Below, piece after piece: positions 44,077 to 51,982 of a DNA stretch of 64,000 bases (its first letter is position 1; the number at the start of each line of letters is the position of its first letter). The position numbers were made by a program, and so were the translations under genes. The DNA comes from Hyunsoonleella jejuensis. GTDB taxonomy: Bacteria; Bacteroidota; Bacteroidia; Flavobacteriales; Flavobacteriaceae. The notes under the pieces are model-generated. The model was not told the DNA's origin. It was given only the letters and a program-made list of their open reading frames with translations, and did no database searches. Where the stretch lies: NCBI RefSeq assembly GCF_900111025.1, contig NZ_FOFN01000002.1, positions 496,001-560,000 of the forward strand, written 5' to 3'.

Positions 44077-44572
44077 AATTATGAGTATTAGTTAATCGTT
44101 CTCTTATTGTTTTTCTTGCTCTCGATAAGGTTACTCTTACCGCTGTATTGTTCATATCCAGCATTTTAGCAATCTCATCAAAATCATATTCTTCTATATC
44201 TCTTAGTTGAATTATCATGCGCTGTTGTTCTGGCAACTCTTCTATTATGCGTTCTACCCAACTTACGCTATCATTAAGTTCAACTTGTTTCTGTAGTGGT
44301 GTACTTTTCTCTTCATAATTACTATGTACAATTTTTAAGTTTTGTGCCTGTTTCGATTTTAACTTATCAAAACAAAAATTCTTAGTCATTGTCATAGAAA
44401 AGGCCTCAACATTTTTATACTCACCAATCTTACCTTTATTCTTCCACAGTTTCAGCAATACCTCTTGAGTGGCATCTTCAGCTTCTTCCGTAGATACAAG
44501 CAATCGTTTTGCTAAACGAAACACTTTATCCTTAAAAGGCATCACTAAGTTTAAAAACTCGTTCTGAGTCAT
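44063..44572 (-). CDS. ECF RNA polymerase sigma factor
   Basis: A 169-residue sigma-70 family protein of ECF type, with only regions 2 and 4. Region 2: FRLAKRLLVSTEEAEDATQEVLLKLWKNKGKIGEYKNVEAFSMTMTKNFCFDKLK. Region 4: IIEELPEQQRMIIQLRDIEEYDFDEIAKMLDMNNTAVRVTLSRARKTIRERL, including the helix-turn-helix that reads the -35 element. It leads the operon sigma, anti-sigma, DUF4252, DUF4252. Its own promoter looks like an ECF promoter (44627-44655), so it may be autoregulated. Confidence 0.93.
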   Translation of the reverse strand: MTQNEFLNLVMPFKDKVFRLAKRLLVSTEEAEDATQEVLLKLWKNKGKIGEYKNVEAFSMTMTKNFCFDKLKSKQAQNLKIVHSNYEEKSTPLQKQVELNDSVSWVERIIEELPEQQRMIIQLRDIEEYDFDEIAKMLDMNNTAVRVTLSRARKTIRERLTNTHNYGIK

Positions 44573-44626
44573 TTTGGTTGTGGTTAATGTTTGGTTAAAA
44601 TAACGTTATCTGTGCTATTTGTAATT

Positions 44627-44655
44627 ACGACGACCCAGTATTTATTTTGTTACAA
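44627..44655 (-). promoter_or_regulatory. Candidate ECF-type promoter of the sigma operon
   Basis: Minus strand: GTAAC (44651-44655), 17 to 18 bases, GTCGTC (44629-44634). This is the -35 AAC and -10 CGTC pattern of many ECF promoters. No TAnnTTTG is present in this gap. Confidence 0.5.
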
Positions 44656-44683
44656 GGGTATTCAAAAAAAAATTAAAATTTGG

Positions 44684-44786
44684 GCGCAACCCACAGGGGG
44701 TCGGGCTTTCGGCAGTTGCTTTTTTGTGTTGCATAGGTGCAACAACACAAAAAGAGCTTCAACTAATGCCTCAATCCCTTGCGCGG
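44684..44786 (-). repeat. Structured intergenic repeat, copy C
   Basis: On the minus strand: GCGCAAGGGATTG, a hairpin with a T-tract/A-tract stem and a GTTGCA/TGCAAC top, then CCGAAAGCCCGACCC, closed by TTGCGC (outer arms 44686-44691 and 44781-44786). Block order agrees with copies A and B. It lies in the ~600-base gap between the sigma gene and the S41 protease. Confidence 0.5.
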
Positions 44787-44846
44787 GGCTATTTGCGAGC
44801 ATAGTTTCTCAATAAACACTTTATTTTTATTATCGAATGCAATAAC

Positions 44847-44912
44847 AGCCTTTAGCCTTTAGCCTTTAGCCTTTAGCCTTTAGCCTTTAGCCTTTAGCCT
44901 TTAGCCTTTAGC
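44847..44912. repeat. Heptamer array (TAGCCTT)x9
   Basis: 66 bases of perfect AGCCTTT tandem repeat, about 9.4 copies, without a single mismatch. This suggests recent or ongoing slippage. Confidence 0.9.
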
Positions 44913-44937
44913 AAGAATAAATAAAAGATAAGCTTTA

Positions 44938-45004
44938 CCAATAGCCAATAGCCAATAGCCAATAGCCAATAGCCAATAGCCAATAGCCAATAGCCAATAG
45001 CCAA
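44938..45004. repeat. Heptamer array (TAGCCAA)x9.5
   Basis: 67 bases of perfect ATAGCCA tandem repeat, about 9.6 copies. It shares the TAGCC core with the array 25 bases upstream and differs in the last two bases (AA for TT). Confidence 0.9.
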
Positions 45005-45172
45005 ACATAAATTTTTTATTATACAATAATGTAAGTAAATTTAGGGTTTATTAGACTACTATATAAAATTCCCGAAAAATGAAATTGAGGAAACATGTTA
45101 AACTTAGAATTTTAGATGGTTTATCACTTTTCTGAGATTACATGTGTCAATAATAAAAATAAAAGCTATCAC

Positions 45173-46603
45173 ATGAAAAGAATAAAAGCCCTAGTCCTAA
45201 TATTAGCTGCCCTAGTTTTAACAAGCTGTTTTGAGGATAGAGACGACAATATCGTTCAATCCAGCAGTATAAAAGACTTTGTTTGGAAAGCCATGAATGT
45301 GGTCTATCTTTATAAAAGCGAAATACCTAATTTAGCTGATGACAGATTTGGTAGCAATGCAGAATACTCAGAATACCTAGACGGATTTACCTCTCCCGAA
45401 GCATTATTCGAAAGCTTAATATACCAAAGAGAAACCGTAGATAGGTTTAGTATCATAGTTGATGATTATATTGCCTTAGAACAAAGTCAACAAGGTATTT
45501 TTAAAACTAATGGCATGGAGTTCGTTCTTTATGCTGCTCCTAATAGCGAAACAGAGCTTGTGGGCGTTGTTAGATTAGTACTTAATGGAAGTGACGCGGA
45601 TTCTAAGGGTGTAAAGAGAGGCGATTTGTTCGGGCAGGTTAATAATACTACAATAACCAGAACAAATGTTGGGCAACTATTAAACCAAGATACTTATACC
45701 ATCAATCTTGGCACTTATGATGATAAAGGCACAACAGATACTACAGACGATAGTATTGAACCCAATGGAACGAATATAGCCTTAGAAAAATTTCAATTCA
45801 CAGAAAATCCAGTTCATATAAGTTCAGTGCTTGAAGTAGGTGGTGAAAATGTAGGTTATTTAATGTATAACGGTTTTATTGGAGGTTCAGAAAACACTCT
45901 AAATGATGTTTTCGCGAATTTTAAAACTAGTAATGTACAGCAACTAGTTTTAGATTTACGTTATAACCCAGGAGGTTCTGTTGCCACAACAACTTTTCTT
46001 GCCAGTATGATTACAGGGCAATTTACAGGACAAGTATTCGAAAAGTTAATATATAATGAAAATTTACAAGAACTAAATTTCGATTATTTATTCGCAAATT
46101 CAATTAATGGTGCGGCAATTAATAGCTTAAATCTAAATAAAGTATATGTATTAACTACAGATAGATCTGCATCTGCTAGTGAAGGACTTATCAACGGTTT
46201 ATTGCCATATATAGAAGTCATACAAATCGGAACAGAAACTACTGGAAAAACACAGGCTTCAAGAGTGTTTTATGATTCTGAAGATTTTGGAAGACAAGGG
46301 GCTAACCCTGCGCATACGTATGCTATACAACCACTAATAGCAAACGGTATTAATAAAAACAATGAAGCCGTTCCAGGAACAGGCTTACCACCATCAATTG
46401 GTTTTGAATATGAAGAACGACCGTTAAACCTTGGTGTTTTAGGTGATGTAAACGAACCTTTACTGGCTTTGGCTCTGGCCGATATAGAAAATTCAACATC
46501 TAAGAAAAGAAGTATTAAAGACCAGCCTCAGTTAATTTTTGATAAGACTATGGATAGTTTTGATTTTCTACCTTTCGAAAAAGGAGGCATGATTGCAGAT
46601 TAG
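45173..46603 (+). CDS. S41 family peptidase, lipoprotein
   Basis: A 476-residue exported tail-specific-type serine protease. Lipobox LTSC puts the lipid on Cys19. An unusual N-terminal part (SSIKDFVWKAMNVVYLYKSEIPNLADDRF) precedes a PDZ-like region (LVLNGSDADSKGVKRGDLFGQVN) and the S41 catalytic domain (VQQLVLDLRYNPGGSVATTTFLASMI, then VLTTDRSASASEGLINGL, containing the nucleophile Ser). Lysine dyad position not certain. The ATG at 45173 was chosen over 45116 because the signal peptide starts there. It ends inside the start of the next gene. Confidence 0.85.
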   Translation: MKRIKALVLILAALVLTSCFEDRDDNIVQSSSIKDFVWKAMNVVYLYKSEIPNLADDRFGSNAEYSEYLDGFTSPEALFESLIYQRETVDRFSIIVDDYIALEQSQQGIFKTNGMEFVLYAAPNSETELVGVVRLVLNGSDADSKGVKRGDLFGQVNNTTITRTNVGQLLNQDTYTINLGTYDDKGTTDTTDDSIEPNGTNIALEKFQFTENPVHISSVLEVGGENVGYLMYNGFIGGSENTLNDVFANFKTSNVQQLVLDLRYNPGGSVATTTFLASMITGQFTGQVFEKLIYNENLQELNFDYLFANSINGAAINSLNLNKVYVLTTDRSASASEGLINGLLPYIEVIQIGTETTGKTQASRVFYDSEDFGRQGANPAHTYAIQPLIANGINKNNEAVPGTGLPPSIGFEYEERPLNLGVLGDVNEPLLALALADIENSTSKKRSIKDQPQLIFDKTMDSFDFLPFEKGGMIAD

Positions 46604-47327
46604 AACGACTTTGAAAAAACACAAAACTTATTTTAATTGGAGTTCTGGGAAGGATTCTGCATTAGCGCTATACTATTTGCTACAAAACGAGCAATATACT
46701 GTAGACGAACTCATTACAACAGTAAACACATATTACAACCGTGTTTCCATGCATGGTTTAAGAAAAGAACTACTGATTACCCAAACAAATGCGCTTGGCA
46801 TTCCTGCTAGCTTAATTGAACTTCCTGAAATGCCAAGTATGGCTATTTATGAGCAAAAAATGAATGAAACTGTTTCAAGATTAAAAAACGATGGTTTCAC
46901 ACATTCCGCATTTGGCGATATTTTTTTGGAAGATTTACGAGATTATAGAGATAAACAGTTGGCAAAAGCAAACTTAACTTCGGTTTATCCATTATGGAAA
47001 AGAAATACAAAGGATTTATTGAATGCGTTTCTCGATTTAGGTTTTAAAACCATAATCGTTTGCGCCAATTCAAAATATTTTGATGATCATTTTGTGGGAA
47101 CTGTTATCGATAAGGACTTTATAAACAATTTACCTAAAGATGTAGATCCTTGTGGTGAAAATGGTGAATTTCATACCTTTTGTTTTGATGGTCCCATTTT
47201 TAAGAACCCAATTGATTTTACTGTAGGAGAAAAAGTATATCGGGAATACAACACACCAAAAACTAATGATTCAGTTTGTACATCAGACACATATGGTGTT
47301 TGGTATTGTGATTTAATTCCGAAATAA
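46593..47327 (+). CDS. PP-loop ATPase of the diphthine-ammonia ligase (Dph6) family
   Basis: A 244-residue adenine nucleotide alpha hydrolase-fold protein. The PP-loop is TYFNWSSGKDSALALYYLL (SGGxDS-type, here SSGKDS). Later family segments are HSAFGDIFLEDLRDYRD, YPLWKRNTKDLLNAFLDLGFKTIIVC and VDPCGENGEFHTFCFDGPIF (the CGENGEFHT motif). Bacteria make no diphthamide, so its target is unknown. The TTG at 46593 follows AAGGAGG, rare here; a second TTG at 46611 (LKKHKTYFNWSSG) fits homologues better and is the alternative start. It lies beside the B12 locus, but its strand is convergent with btuB. Confidence 0.82.
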   Translation: MQIRTTLKKHKTYFNWSSGKDSALALYYLLQNEQYTVDELITTVNTYYNRVSMHGLRKELLITQTNALGIPASLIELPEMPSMAIYEQKMNETVSRLKNDGFTHSAFGDIFLEDLRDYRDKQLAKANLTSVYPLWKRNTKDLLNAFLDLGFKTIIVCANSKYFDDHFVGTVIDKDFINNLPKDVDPCGENGEFHTFCFDGPIFKNPIDFTVGEKVYREYNTPKTNDSVCTSDTYGVWYCDLIPK

Positions 47328-47359
47328 AAAAACCTCATAGGTGTTTGAAAACTTATGAG
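47326..47359 (-). terminator. Terminator after btuB
   Basis: Read on the minus strand, arms 47351-47359 and 47334-47342 (9 bp with one G-T pair) form a hairpin around an 8-base loop followed by seven T (47326-47332). Confidence 0.65.
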
Positions 47360-47382
47360 ATCTAAAAATATTTTGGTAAATG

Positions 47383-49254
47383 TTATAAATTCAAATTCAA
47401 ACCTAAACTCACATTTCTTCCTCTAGTAGTATAACCCAAGATTTCAAAATAATCTTCATTAAATACATTGGCAACATCAACAAAAAGTTTTAGTTTGTTT
47501 TTGATGAGTTTATGACTAAAATACAAATCGACTAAAGAAAAAGCATTTAATTCTTCATTTGTAAATGTTGAAAAATTAGTATCTGTTCTACTCCCGACAA
47601 ATTGATAATTCAACGATGCAAAAGTATTTTTACAGATATTATAACCCAAGCTAGCATTGGCCTTGTGCTTAGGTATTCTTAAGCGTTCGCCGTCTTTAAC
47701 TTCGGTAAATGTATAATTTGCAGCTATTGATAGGTTTTTTATCACATCAACTTGTGCTTCAATTTCAAAACCATTTACAGTAGCATCAGTTGTTGCGTTT
47801 TCATAAGCTGAAGTATAAATAATTGTATTTTCCTCATTTCTATTAAAATATACACCACTTACTCGAAATCCGTTTTTTGTATTATACTCAAGTCCTCCTT
47901 CAACAGTTACGTTTTCCTCTGGTTCTAAATCTGGATTGGCTCCAAAAAAGCCAAACAGTTGAGATAAATTTGGTGCAATAAAAGATGTGGCGTAAGAGCC
48001 AAAAACTTTGGTATAGCCTTCACCAACGGTAATATTATACGACGGATTTAAACTATATACAAAATGAGATCCGTATTGGCTATGGTTATTTAACCTACCT
48101 CCCGCATTAAGATTTAAACCAAAATCTGAAACATATACTACATTTAAATAAGGATCGGTATTTGTAAAACTCTCATCTTCAACAAATACACTTTTATAGT
48201 CCCCATAATTTAAGCCAACAATGGTATAAAGTTCATCATTAAAATTATATTTATTAAAAGCATCAATTACATAACTATTGGCTTCGTTTGTTGACCCAAA
48301 TTCCGAAATAGTTTCTCTATCAATTTTGGTATATGCTGCATTTACTTGGAAACTTCCGTTTTTATAATTTATTTTTGGAGATACACCTACTCGCTTTTGT
48401 TGAGAAATAAACTCATCATCGGTATCAGCAAAAGCAAATGTTGGTGGTGGAAATCCATCAATATCAGTTTTAAACTTATCTAGACTGGCATAAGCAGTTA
48501 TCTCAAATGTATTTGAAAACTCATACCCTAACTTTAAATTGGTATTATATCTGGAAAAGGGGTCTTTTTCCGCATTTTCTGCTTTTGAGGCAGATAAACC
48601 ATCTACAAATCTATTCCCAAAACTAGCTAAATATGTAAACTTGTTTAAAGTACCATTTATTGAAACATTATTGGTAAAACTTGCACCATTATAGTTTAAA
48701 TCATCTTGGGTTTGATTTGTACCCACCACAGTTAAAAAACTTCCTGAAACTTTATCTTTTGAAGCTTTTTTCGTTGTAATATTTATAACAGCCGTTGCCG
48801 CAGCATTTCCATAAAGCGTACTTGCAGCACCTTTTACAATTTCTATAGATGCTATAGTGTTTAAATCCATTAATCGTAAATCAAACTCGTTATTTACTAA
48901 AGAAGGGTCGTTAATTTGAACCCCATCAACAAGCACCAAAACCTGCCTGTTGTTACCACCACGTACAAAACTAGATATGTTTTGTCCTGCAACACTTCTG
49001 CTACCATTAACTTCAATACCACTTTTGGTATTAATTACATCTGCAACCGTTCTACCTTGGTTTTGCTCAATTTCCTGTTGTGAAATTTTAATCACTGTTT
49101 TACCAGAATTTTCGCGTTTTAATTCGAATCGTGAATCCGAAATTACAACTTCATCAAGTTGCTGAACTTTTGTTGAATCTGCTTGTTTTTCTTGTGCAAA
49201 ACCAACCATTGACAATCCTAAATATAGGATACCAAAAACATGTTTTTTTTTCAT
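47383..49254 (-). CDS. btuB: TonB-dependent cobalamin receptor (BtuB-type)
   Basis: A 623-residue outer-membrane beta-barrel that imports cobalamin with TonB energy. Signal peptide MKKKHVFGILYLGLSMVGFAQ; a TonB-box-like segment LDEVVISDSRFE; plug domain with SGKTVIKISQQEIEQNQGRTVADVINTKSGIEVNGSRSVAGQNISSFVRGGNNRQVLVLVDGVQIND and VKGAASTLYGNAAATAVINITTK. The barrel ends FEILGYTTRGRNVSLGLNLNL. The B12 substrate is supported by the cobalamin riboswitch directly upstream (49337-49575) and a divergent B12-type ABC transporter. Confidence 0.92.
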   Translation of the reverse strand: MKKKHVFGILYLGLSMVGFAQEKQADSTKVQQLDEVVISDSRFELKRENSGKTVIKISQQEIEQNQGRTVADVINTKSGIEVNGSRSVAGQNISSFVRGGNNRQVLVLVDGVQINDPSLVNNEFDLRLMDLNTIASIEIVKGAASTLYGNAAATAVINITTKKASKDKVSGSFLTVVGTNQTQDDLNYNGASFTNNVSINGTLNKFTYLASFGNRFVDGLSASKAENAEKDPFSRYNTNLKLGYEFSNTFEITAYASLDKFKTDIDGFPPPTFAFADTDDEFISQQKRVGVSPKINYKNGSFQVNAAYTKIDRETISEFGSTNEANSYVIDAFNKYNFNDELYTIVGLNYGDYKSVFVEDESFTNTDPYLNVVYVSDFGLNLNAGGRLNNHSQYGSHFVYSLNPSYNITVGEGYTKVFGSYATSFIAPNLSQLFGFFGANPDLEPEENVTVEGGLEYNTKNGFRVSGVYFNRNEENTIIYTSAYENATTDATVNGFEIEAQVDVIKNLSIAANYTFTEVKDGERLRIPKHKANASLGYNICKNTFASLNYQFVGSRTDTNFSTFTNEELNAFSLVDLYFSHKLIKNKLKLFVDVANVFNEDYFEILGYTTRGRNVSLGLNLNL

Positions 49255-49297
49255 TTAAATGAATAATTACTCGAGAACCGCATGGATTATCATACGC

Positions 49298-49318
49298 AAA
49301 CTTTTATCCCGAAAGTTT
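49298..49318 (-). promoter_or_regulatory. Hairpin between riboswitch and btuB start
   Basis: AAACTTT/AAAGTTT arms around CGGGATA, in the 82-base stretch between the riboswitch core and the btuB ATG. It may be part of the expression platform that hides the start region in B12-bound form; this is inferred from position only. Confidence 0.35.
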
Positions 49319-49336
49319 AACTTATTTGTTTTGAAA

Positions 49337-49575
49337 ATGGCAGGTCTCCTGACTTGCGTCTTCATGTTGGTCTTCCCATCAAAATGACAGTGACATTGAA
49401 GTTAACATGAAGCTTTATAGCTTACAGTTGCGGGAACAGTTCAAGAATGAAGCGTAACGAATATCGATTTTTGATCTATGAATTCTTAATTCGTTAATCA
49501 CCAATCGTTTATCGTCAAACTTTTCACTTGATTCCCTTTTAATCCGTTTAGTAAAAACCAAACTAGAACCAAATT
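49337..49575 (-). promoter_or_regulatory. Cobalamin riboswitch upstream of btuB, with a P4-loop insertion
   Basis: Read on the minus strand, the hallmarks are in order: AAAAGGGAATCAAGTG, then CTTGAACTGTTCCCGCAACTGTAAG split over two stretches, GATGGGAAG, and AAGTCAGGAGACCTGCC (B12 box, 49339-49355). Between AAGTGAAAAG and CTTGAACTG about 75 extra bases are inserted (49446-49520). In a normal aptamer these two meet directly to close the P4 hairpin. The insert can form its own stem, TAACGAAT with ATTCGTTA. Confidence 0.9.
49484..49518. repeat. Heptamer run inside the riboswitch insertion
   Basis: Five 7-base units, TCTTAAT, TCGTTAA, TCACCAA, TCGTTTA, TCGTCAA, in exact period. They match the units of the array at 28784-28853. 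Confidence 0.6.
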
Positions 49576-49581
49576 TCGTTG

Positions 49582-49589
49582 CAAATGTA
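49582..49589 (-). promoter_or_regulatory. btuB promoter -7 element
   Basis: TACATTTG on the minus strand, an exact TAnnTTTG match. The transcript would start near 49575, immediately upstream of the riboswitch. Confidence 0.5.
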
Positions 49590-49620
49590 ATTTTTTAATA
49601 GACGTATAAGCCTATAAAAA

Positions 49621-49728
49621 CTACTTTTTCTTATTTAGCTTATAAATAAGATAAATAAACCCAACAAGAAAATGAGCTATTATAACTCCAGCTACTATAT
49701 ATATTGTTAAATTTGAACCGTCTCGCAT
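49621..49728 (-). CDS. Predicted 35-residue membrane peptide upstream of the riboswitch
   Basis: An ATG at 49728 opens 35 codons to a TAG at 49621. The peptide begins MRDGSNLTIYIVAGVIIAHF, continues with a hydrophobic stretch (LVGFIYLIY) and ends in KLNKKK: one transmembrane helix with a positive inner tail, a pattern that random AT-rich DNA seldom produces. It stands in the 220-base gap between the riboswitch and the divergent transporter gene. Whether it is translated is unknown; short genes of this kind are often unannotated. Confidence 0.45.
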   Translation of the reverse strand: MRDGSNLTIYIVAGVIIAHFLVGFIYLIYKLNKKK

Positions 49729-49795
49729 GGTTTATGTTTTTTTCAAAATTAACTATGACGTATAAAACTAAATATGACAAAAATCACTTTATTTA

Positions 49796-50941
49796 ATGAA
49801 GCATAACGTTTTTTTAATTTTTATCTGTACATGCCTTTTATATTGTAAAGAACAACCAAAACGTGCGTTAAATGCGGTAAGTAAAAGCGAAACAACAGGT
49901 TTAAAATATGCCAAAGGATTCAAAATTTCCAAGTATAGAACTTATTCTATCTTAGAAATCAACCAACCTTGGCCCAAAGCGGAGCACAGCTTTAGGTATG
50001 TTTTGATTGATAAAGAGAATGCTGCAAAAACGTCGTTTGTAAAAGATGAATTTGATGGTATCGTTATTACTCCTATAGAAAAAATTGTAGCAACTTCTAC
50101 AACCCATCTTCCAGCTTTAGAACTCTTAAATATAGAAAAGGCCCTAGTTGGATTTCCTGGAACAGATTATGTGTCTTCTAAAACGATTAGAGAACAAATT
50201 GATAATGGTAATGTTAGAGAGCTCGGTAAAAATGAAGCACTGAATACTGAAGTAGTATTAGAACTTAACCCTAACGTTGTAGTAGGTTTTGGTATTGATG
50301 GTGGAAACCGTTCTTTAGAAACTATTAAACGTTCAGGTATTCCAGTAATATTTAATGGCGACTGGGTAGAAAATTCCCCACTTGCTAAAGCAGAATGGAT
50401 AAAACTTTTTGGCGTGCTTAGTAACAAAGAAAAAGAAACAGATTCTATTTTTAATAAAATTGAAGAAAATTACCTAGAAGCAAAGAAACTAGCACAAAAC
50501 GCAACATCAAAACCTACGGTTCTAGCCGGAGCAATGCACAACGATATTTGGTTTTTACCAAATGGCACCAGTACTGAGGCACAATTACTTAAAGACGCCA
50601 ATGTAAAATACCTTTGGAGCGATACGAAAGGTGTTGGTAGTTTAAAATTAAGTTTTGAATCAGTCTATGTGAAAGCAAAAAGTGCTGATATTTGGTTAAA
50701 TCCATCGAATTATTCAAGTTTAGAAAATCTTAAAAACGGTAATGAAAACCATAGTTTGTTCGATGCGTTCCAAAATAAAAACATTTATACATTTACAAAT
50801 ACTACAGGTGCAACTGGTGGTGTTTTATACTATGAAATGGGAATGACCCGCCCAGATTTGGTTTTGAAAGATATTATAAAAGTTTGCCACCCAGAATTAT
50901 TAAGTGATTATGAACCTTTTTTCCTGAAACCTTTAGAATAA
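49796..50941 (+). CDS. ABC transporter substrate-binding lipoprotein (BtuF-type)
   Basis: A 381-residue periplasmic binding protein of the PF01497 type (vitamin B12, iron-siderophore and heme). Lipobox LLYC (Cys17) shows it is lipid-anchored. Diagnostic segments include IEKIVATSTTHLPALELLNIEKALVGFPGTDYV, VVLELNPNVVVGFGIDGGNRSLETIKRSGIPVIF and GATGGVLYYEMGMTRPDLVLKDIIKVCHPEL. It leads the operon with a FecCD permease and an ATPase. The B12 role is inferred from the neighbouring riboswitch-controlled btuB. I see no second riboswitch on this strand. Confidence 0.85.
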   Translation: MKHNVFLIFICTCLLYCKEQPKRALNAVSKSETTGLKYAKGFKISKYRTYSILEINQPWPKAEHSFRYVLIDKENAAKTSFVKDEFDGIVITPIEKIVATSTTHLPALELLNIEKALVGFPGTDYVSSKTIREQIDNGNVRELGKNEALNTEVVLELNPNVVVGFGIDGGNRSLETIKRSGIPVIFNGDWVENSPLAKAEWIKLFGVLSNKEKETDSIFNKIEENYLEAKKLAQNATSKPTVLAGAMHNDIWFLPNGTSTEAQLLKDANVKYLWSDTKGVGSLKLSFESVYVKAKSADIWLNPSNYSSLENLKNGNENHSLFDAFQNKNIYTFTNTTGATGGVLYYEMGMTRPDLVLKDIIKVCHPELLSDYEPFFLKPLE

Positions 50942-51973
50942 TTGTCAAATTCAAACACATATAAAGTTTCGTTTGCTATACTTATAGTTGTTCTATTCAT
51001 ATGCTTTTTCGTAAACATCAGTTTAGGCTCTGTGTCTATTCCTCTAAAAACTATTTTCAATAGCTTAGTCGGAAACCCAACCGAACAGGAAACATGGCAA
51101 AACATAATTCAGAATTACAGGTTGCCCAAAGCCTTAACTGCCATTATCGTTGGATCTGGCTTAGGTATTTCTGGCTTGTTAATGCAAACTCTATTTAGAA
51201 ATCCACTAGCTGGTCCTTTTGTTTTAGGCATAAGCTCTGGTGCTAGTTTAGGTGTTGCGCTGGTAATAATGGGGTCAAGTATTTTTGGTGGTGTACTAGC
51301 AATACTTTTAATATCAAAATGGGGTGTTGTAATTGCAGCAAGTTTAGGCAGCTTTTTAGTGCTTATGGCAGTTGTGGCAGTATCTCTTAAAGTAAGGGAT
51401 ACCATGGCTATTTTAATTATCGGACTTATGTTTGCTAGCATTACGGCAGCAATGGTGAGCGTGCTCTCTTATTTCGGTTCTGCAGAACAATTGCAACAAT
51501 ACATATTTTGGGGTTTTGGCAGTTTAGGAAGCCTCTCTTGGGAAGATGTAACCATACTTTTAATTATTTACATCTTGGGCATCCTACTAGCTATTACATC
51601 AACAAAACCTTTAAACACCTTACTTTTGGGCGAAAATTATGCAAAAAGCTTAGGTTTGAATATCAAACTAAGTAGATTTACCATCATCATCGCAACAAGC
51701 CTGCTTGCAGGAACAATAACTGCATTTACAGGACCTATTGCGTTTATTGGTTTAGCCATTCCGCATATTACTAGACAAGTGTTTAATACATCCAATCATA
51801 AAGTGTTATTGCCAGCAGTATTTTTGTTTGGGGCAATAATTATGTTAATATGCGATAGCATTTCACAATTGCCTAATAGTGATGTTACCTTACCGATTAA
51901 TGCCATAACATCATTAGTTGGTGCGCCTGTTGTTATTTGGTTGTTGGTTAGAAAACGAAAAATGATATTTTAA
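50942..51973 (+). CDS. FecCD-family ABC transporter permease (BtuC-type)
   Basis: A 343-residue inner-membrane permease with about ten transmembrane helices. Family segments: NYRLPKALTAIIVGSGLGISGLLMQTLFRNPLAGPFVLGISSGASLGVALVIM near the N-terminus (a BtuC/FecD hallmark), LLLGENYAKSLGLNI (the cytoplasmic coupling loop) and GPIAFIGLAIPHITRQV. The start is a TTG at 50942, immediately after the upstream stop, so translation is coupled. Cobalamin is the likely cargo by context. Confidence 0.88.
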   Translation: MSNSNTYKVSFAILIVVLFICFFVNISLGSVSIPLKTIFNSLVGNPTEQETWQNIIQNYRLPKALTAIIVGSGLGISGLLMQTLFRNPLAGPFVLGISSGASLGVALVIMGSSIFGGVLAILLISKWGVVIAASLGSFLVLMAVVAVSLKVRDTMAILIIGLMFASITAAMVSVLSYFGSAEQLQQYIFWGFGSLGSLSWEDVTILLIIYILGILLAITSTKPLNTLLLGENYAKSLGLNIKLSRFTIIIATSLLAGTITAFTGPIAFIGLAIPHITRQVFNTSNHKVLLPAVFLFGAIIMLICDSISQLPNSDVTLPINAITSLVGAPVVIWLLVRKRKMIF

Positions 51974-51982
51974 TATGAATAT

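Noticed and set aside
44591-44815. A 74-codon plus-strand frame next to the sigma gene
   Set aside because: It runs across the structured repeat copy C, so it is not a gene; the composition and peptide are not protein-like.
44847-45004. CRISPR array
   Set aside because: Tandem 7-base units with no spacers and no cas genes; they are microsatellites.
49576-49795. A second cobalamin riboswitch for the divergent ABC operon
   Set aside because: No CAGGAGAC-type B12 box or CCGCAACTG block is present on the plus strand.
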